Shown: positions 63,785-64,000 of the stretch, piece after piece
Layout of the letters: every line of letters starts with the position of its first letter
Position numbering within the stretch: position 1 is the first letter of the stretch
Assembly: GCF_900100945.1 (NCBI RefSeq)
Contig: NZ_FNCG01000003.1
Location: forward strand, 434,001-498,000
DNA from: Mucilaginibacter gossypii
GTDB lineage: Bacteria > Bacteroidota > Bacteroidia > Sphingobacteriales > Sphingobacteriaceae
DNA length: 64,000 nucleotides
Reading direction: 5' to 3'
The notes under the pieces: generated by a model
Told to the model about the DNA's origin: nothing
What the model saw: the letters and a program-made list of their open reading frames with translations, nothing else
The model's database searches: none
Made by a program: the position numbers and the translations under genes

Positions 63785-64000
63785 TTACGCTAAAGGCGGA
63801 CGAAATAAAGAAGGGTGGTAATAGCTCAAAGCACCGGAGCTATGATGTAACGAAGCTGTGGTAACGGAGTCTAATGATACAGGTTCAGCCAAAAACGGGC
63901 TAACCGGTTGAATAATGGCCGCAAAGGATGGCGTGCCCTGGAATTGCAGCGCACCGGGTTTTGATGGCTGGTCATGCTGGTTATGGTTTAACAGATCTTT
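63785..64000 (-). CDS. C-terminal part of a small protein upstream of the TonB receptor (cut by window end)
   Basis: Seventy-one codons run open from the window edge to a TAA at 63785-63787: KDLLNHNQHDQPSKPGALQF, and then SLDSVTTASLHHSSGALSYY to the end HPSLFRPPLA. The length, His content and closing R-P-P resemble the HYC_CC_PP-type small periplasmic proteins that Bacteroidota encode beside metal transporters and receptors. The N-terminal Cys motifs, if any, lie outside the window. The closing SLFRPP also recalls SIWQPP at the end of the small protein of the efflux operon at 16585. Confidence 0.55.
   Translation of the reverse strand, partial: KDLLNHNQHDQPSKPGALQFQGTPSFAAIIQPVSPFLAEPVSLDSVTTASLHHSSGALSYYHPSLFRPPLA

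Noticed and set aside
1-64000. CRISPR arrays, prophage genes, toxin-antitoxin pairs or rRNA operons
   Set aside because: No regularly spaced direct repeats, phage structural genes, paired small toxin-antitoxin genes or rRNA sequence were seen.

Overview
The window looks like a chromosomal segment of a Bacteroidota bacterium, most probably of the family Sphingobacteriaceae (Mucilaginibacter/Pedobacter-like). The basis is SusC/SusD pairs, an ECF-sigma/FecR regulator pair, lipoproteins with a Cys-Lys-Lys start, a CzcA-TolC fusion, an ISAon1-type insertion sequence, and a tRNA promoter of the Bacteroidota type (TTTG-N19-TAnnTTTG). The genus is inferred from protein style only; no ribosomal RNA is present.

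Region 1 (about 1-20600) is an accessory stress island. It holds a pyridoxamine-oxidase-like flavoprotein, a YdjM-type membrane protein, three universal stress proteins, an HtrA-like protease, a BON-domain protein, a response regulator fused to an FNR/CRP-type DNA-binding protein, a four-gene RND metal-efflux operon, a DUF302 gene, an alpha-glucan phosphorylase-like protein and a DUF1304 protein. Several genes here are decaying: a DUF3943 gene with several stops and shifts, a frameshifted DUF302 gene, and a stub resembling a baeRF protein. Copies of an FNR-like palindrome, TGAY-N4-RTCA, lie upstream of five of these units. In three of them the palindrome stands 22-23 nt upstream of a Bacteroidota -7 box, where a class II activator would sit. 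The recognition helix of the REC-FNR protein (E313, S316, R317) is of the kind that reads such sites, so the island may be one regulon.

Region 2 (20884-38512) is a complete nutrient-uptake locus. An ECF sigma factor and FecR-type anti-sigma factor precede a SusC with an STN signalling domain, SusD, a DUF4843 lipoprotein and a PKD-like lipoprotein. Three thiol-redox proteins follow: TlpA, a ThuA-like/DsbD-N protein and a second TlpA. A two-module serine protease comes next, and an M1 aminopeptidase lies on the other strand behind a perfect 14-bp inverted repeat. The protease content suggests a peptide or protein substrate, but that is inference.

Region 3 (38626-40244) is an inactivated ISAon1-like element beside a tRNA-Ser(UGA) gene.

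Region 4 (40343-57574) is housekeeping DNA: a cell-envelope operon (PASTA protein, rhodanese, MltG, thioesterase, YihY), ddl, an ABC exporter pair, prmC, ribD, an EamA transporter, a YigZ protein, mgtE, bioB, yajQ, ppk1-ppx and ubiX. A promoter-hairpin-terminator unit without an ORF lies between ppx and ubiX and may be a small RNA. Region 5 (57943-64000) holds an AraC-type regulator fused in frame to an FtsX/MacB-type permease, then a TonB-dependent receptor preceded by the end of a small protein that may be related to the one in the efflux operon.
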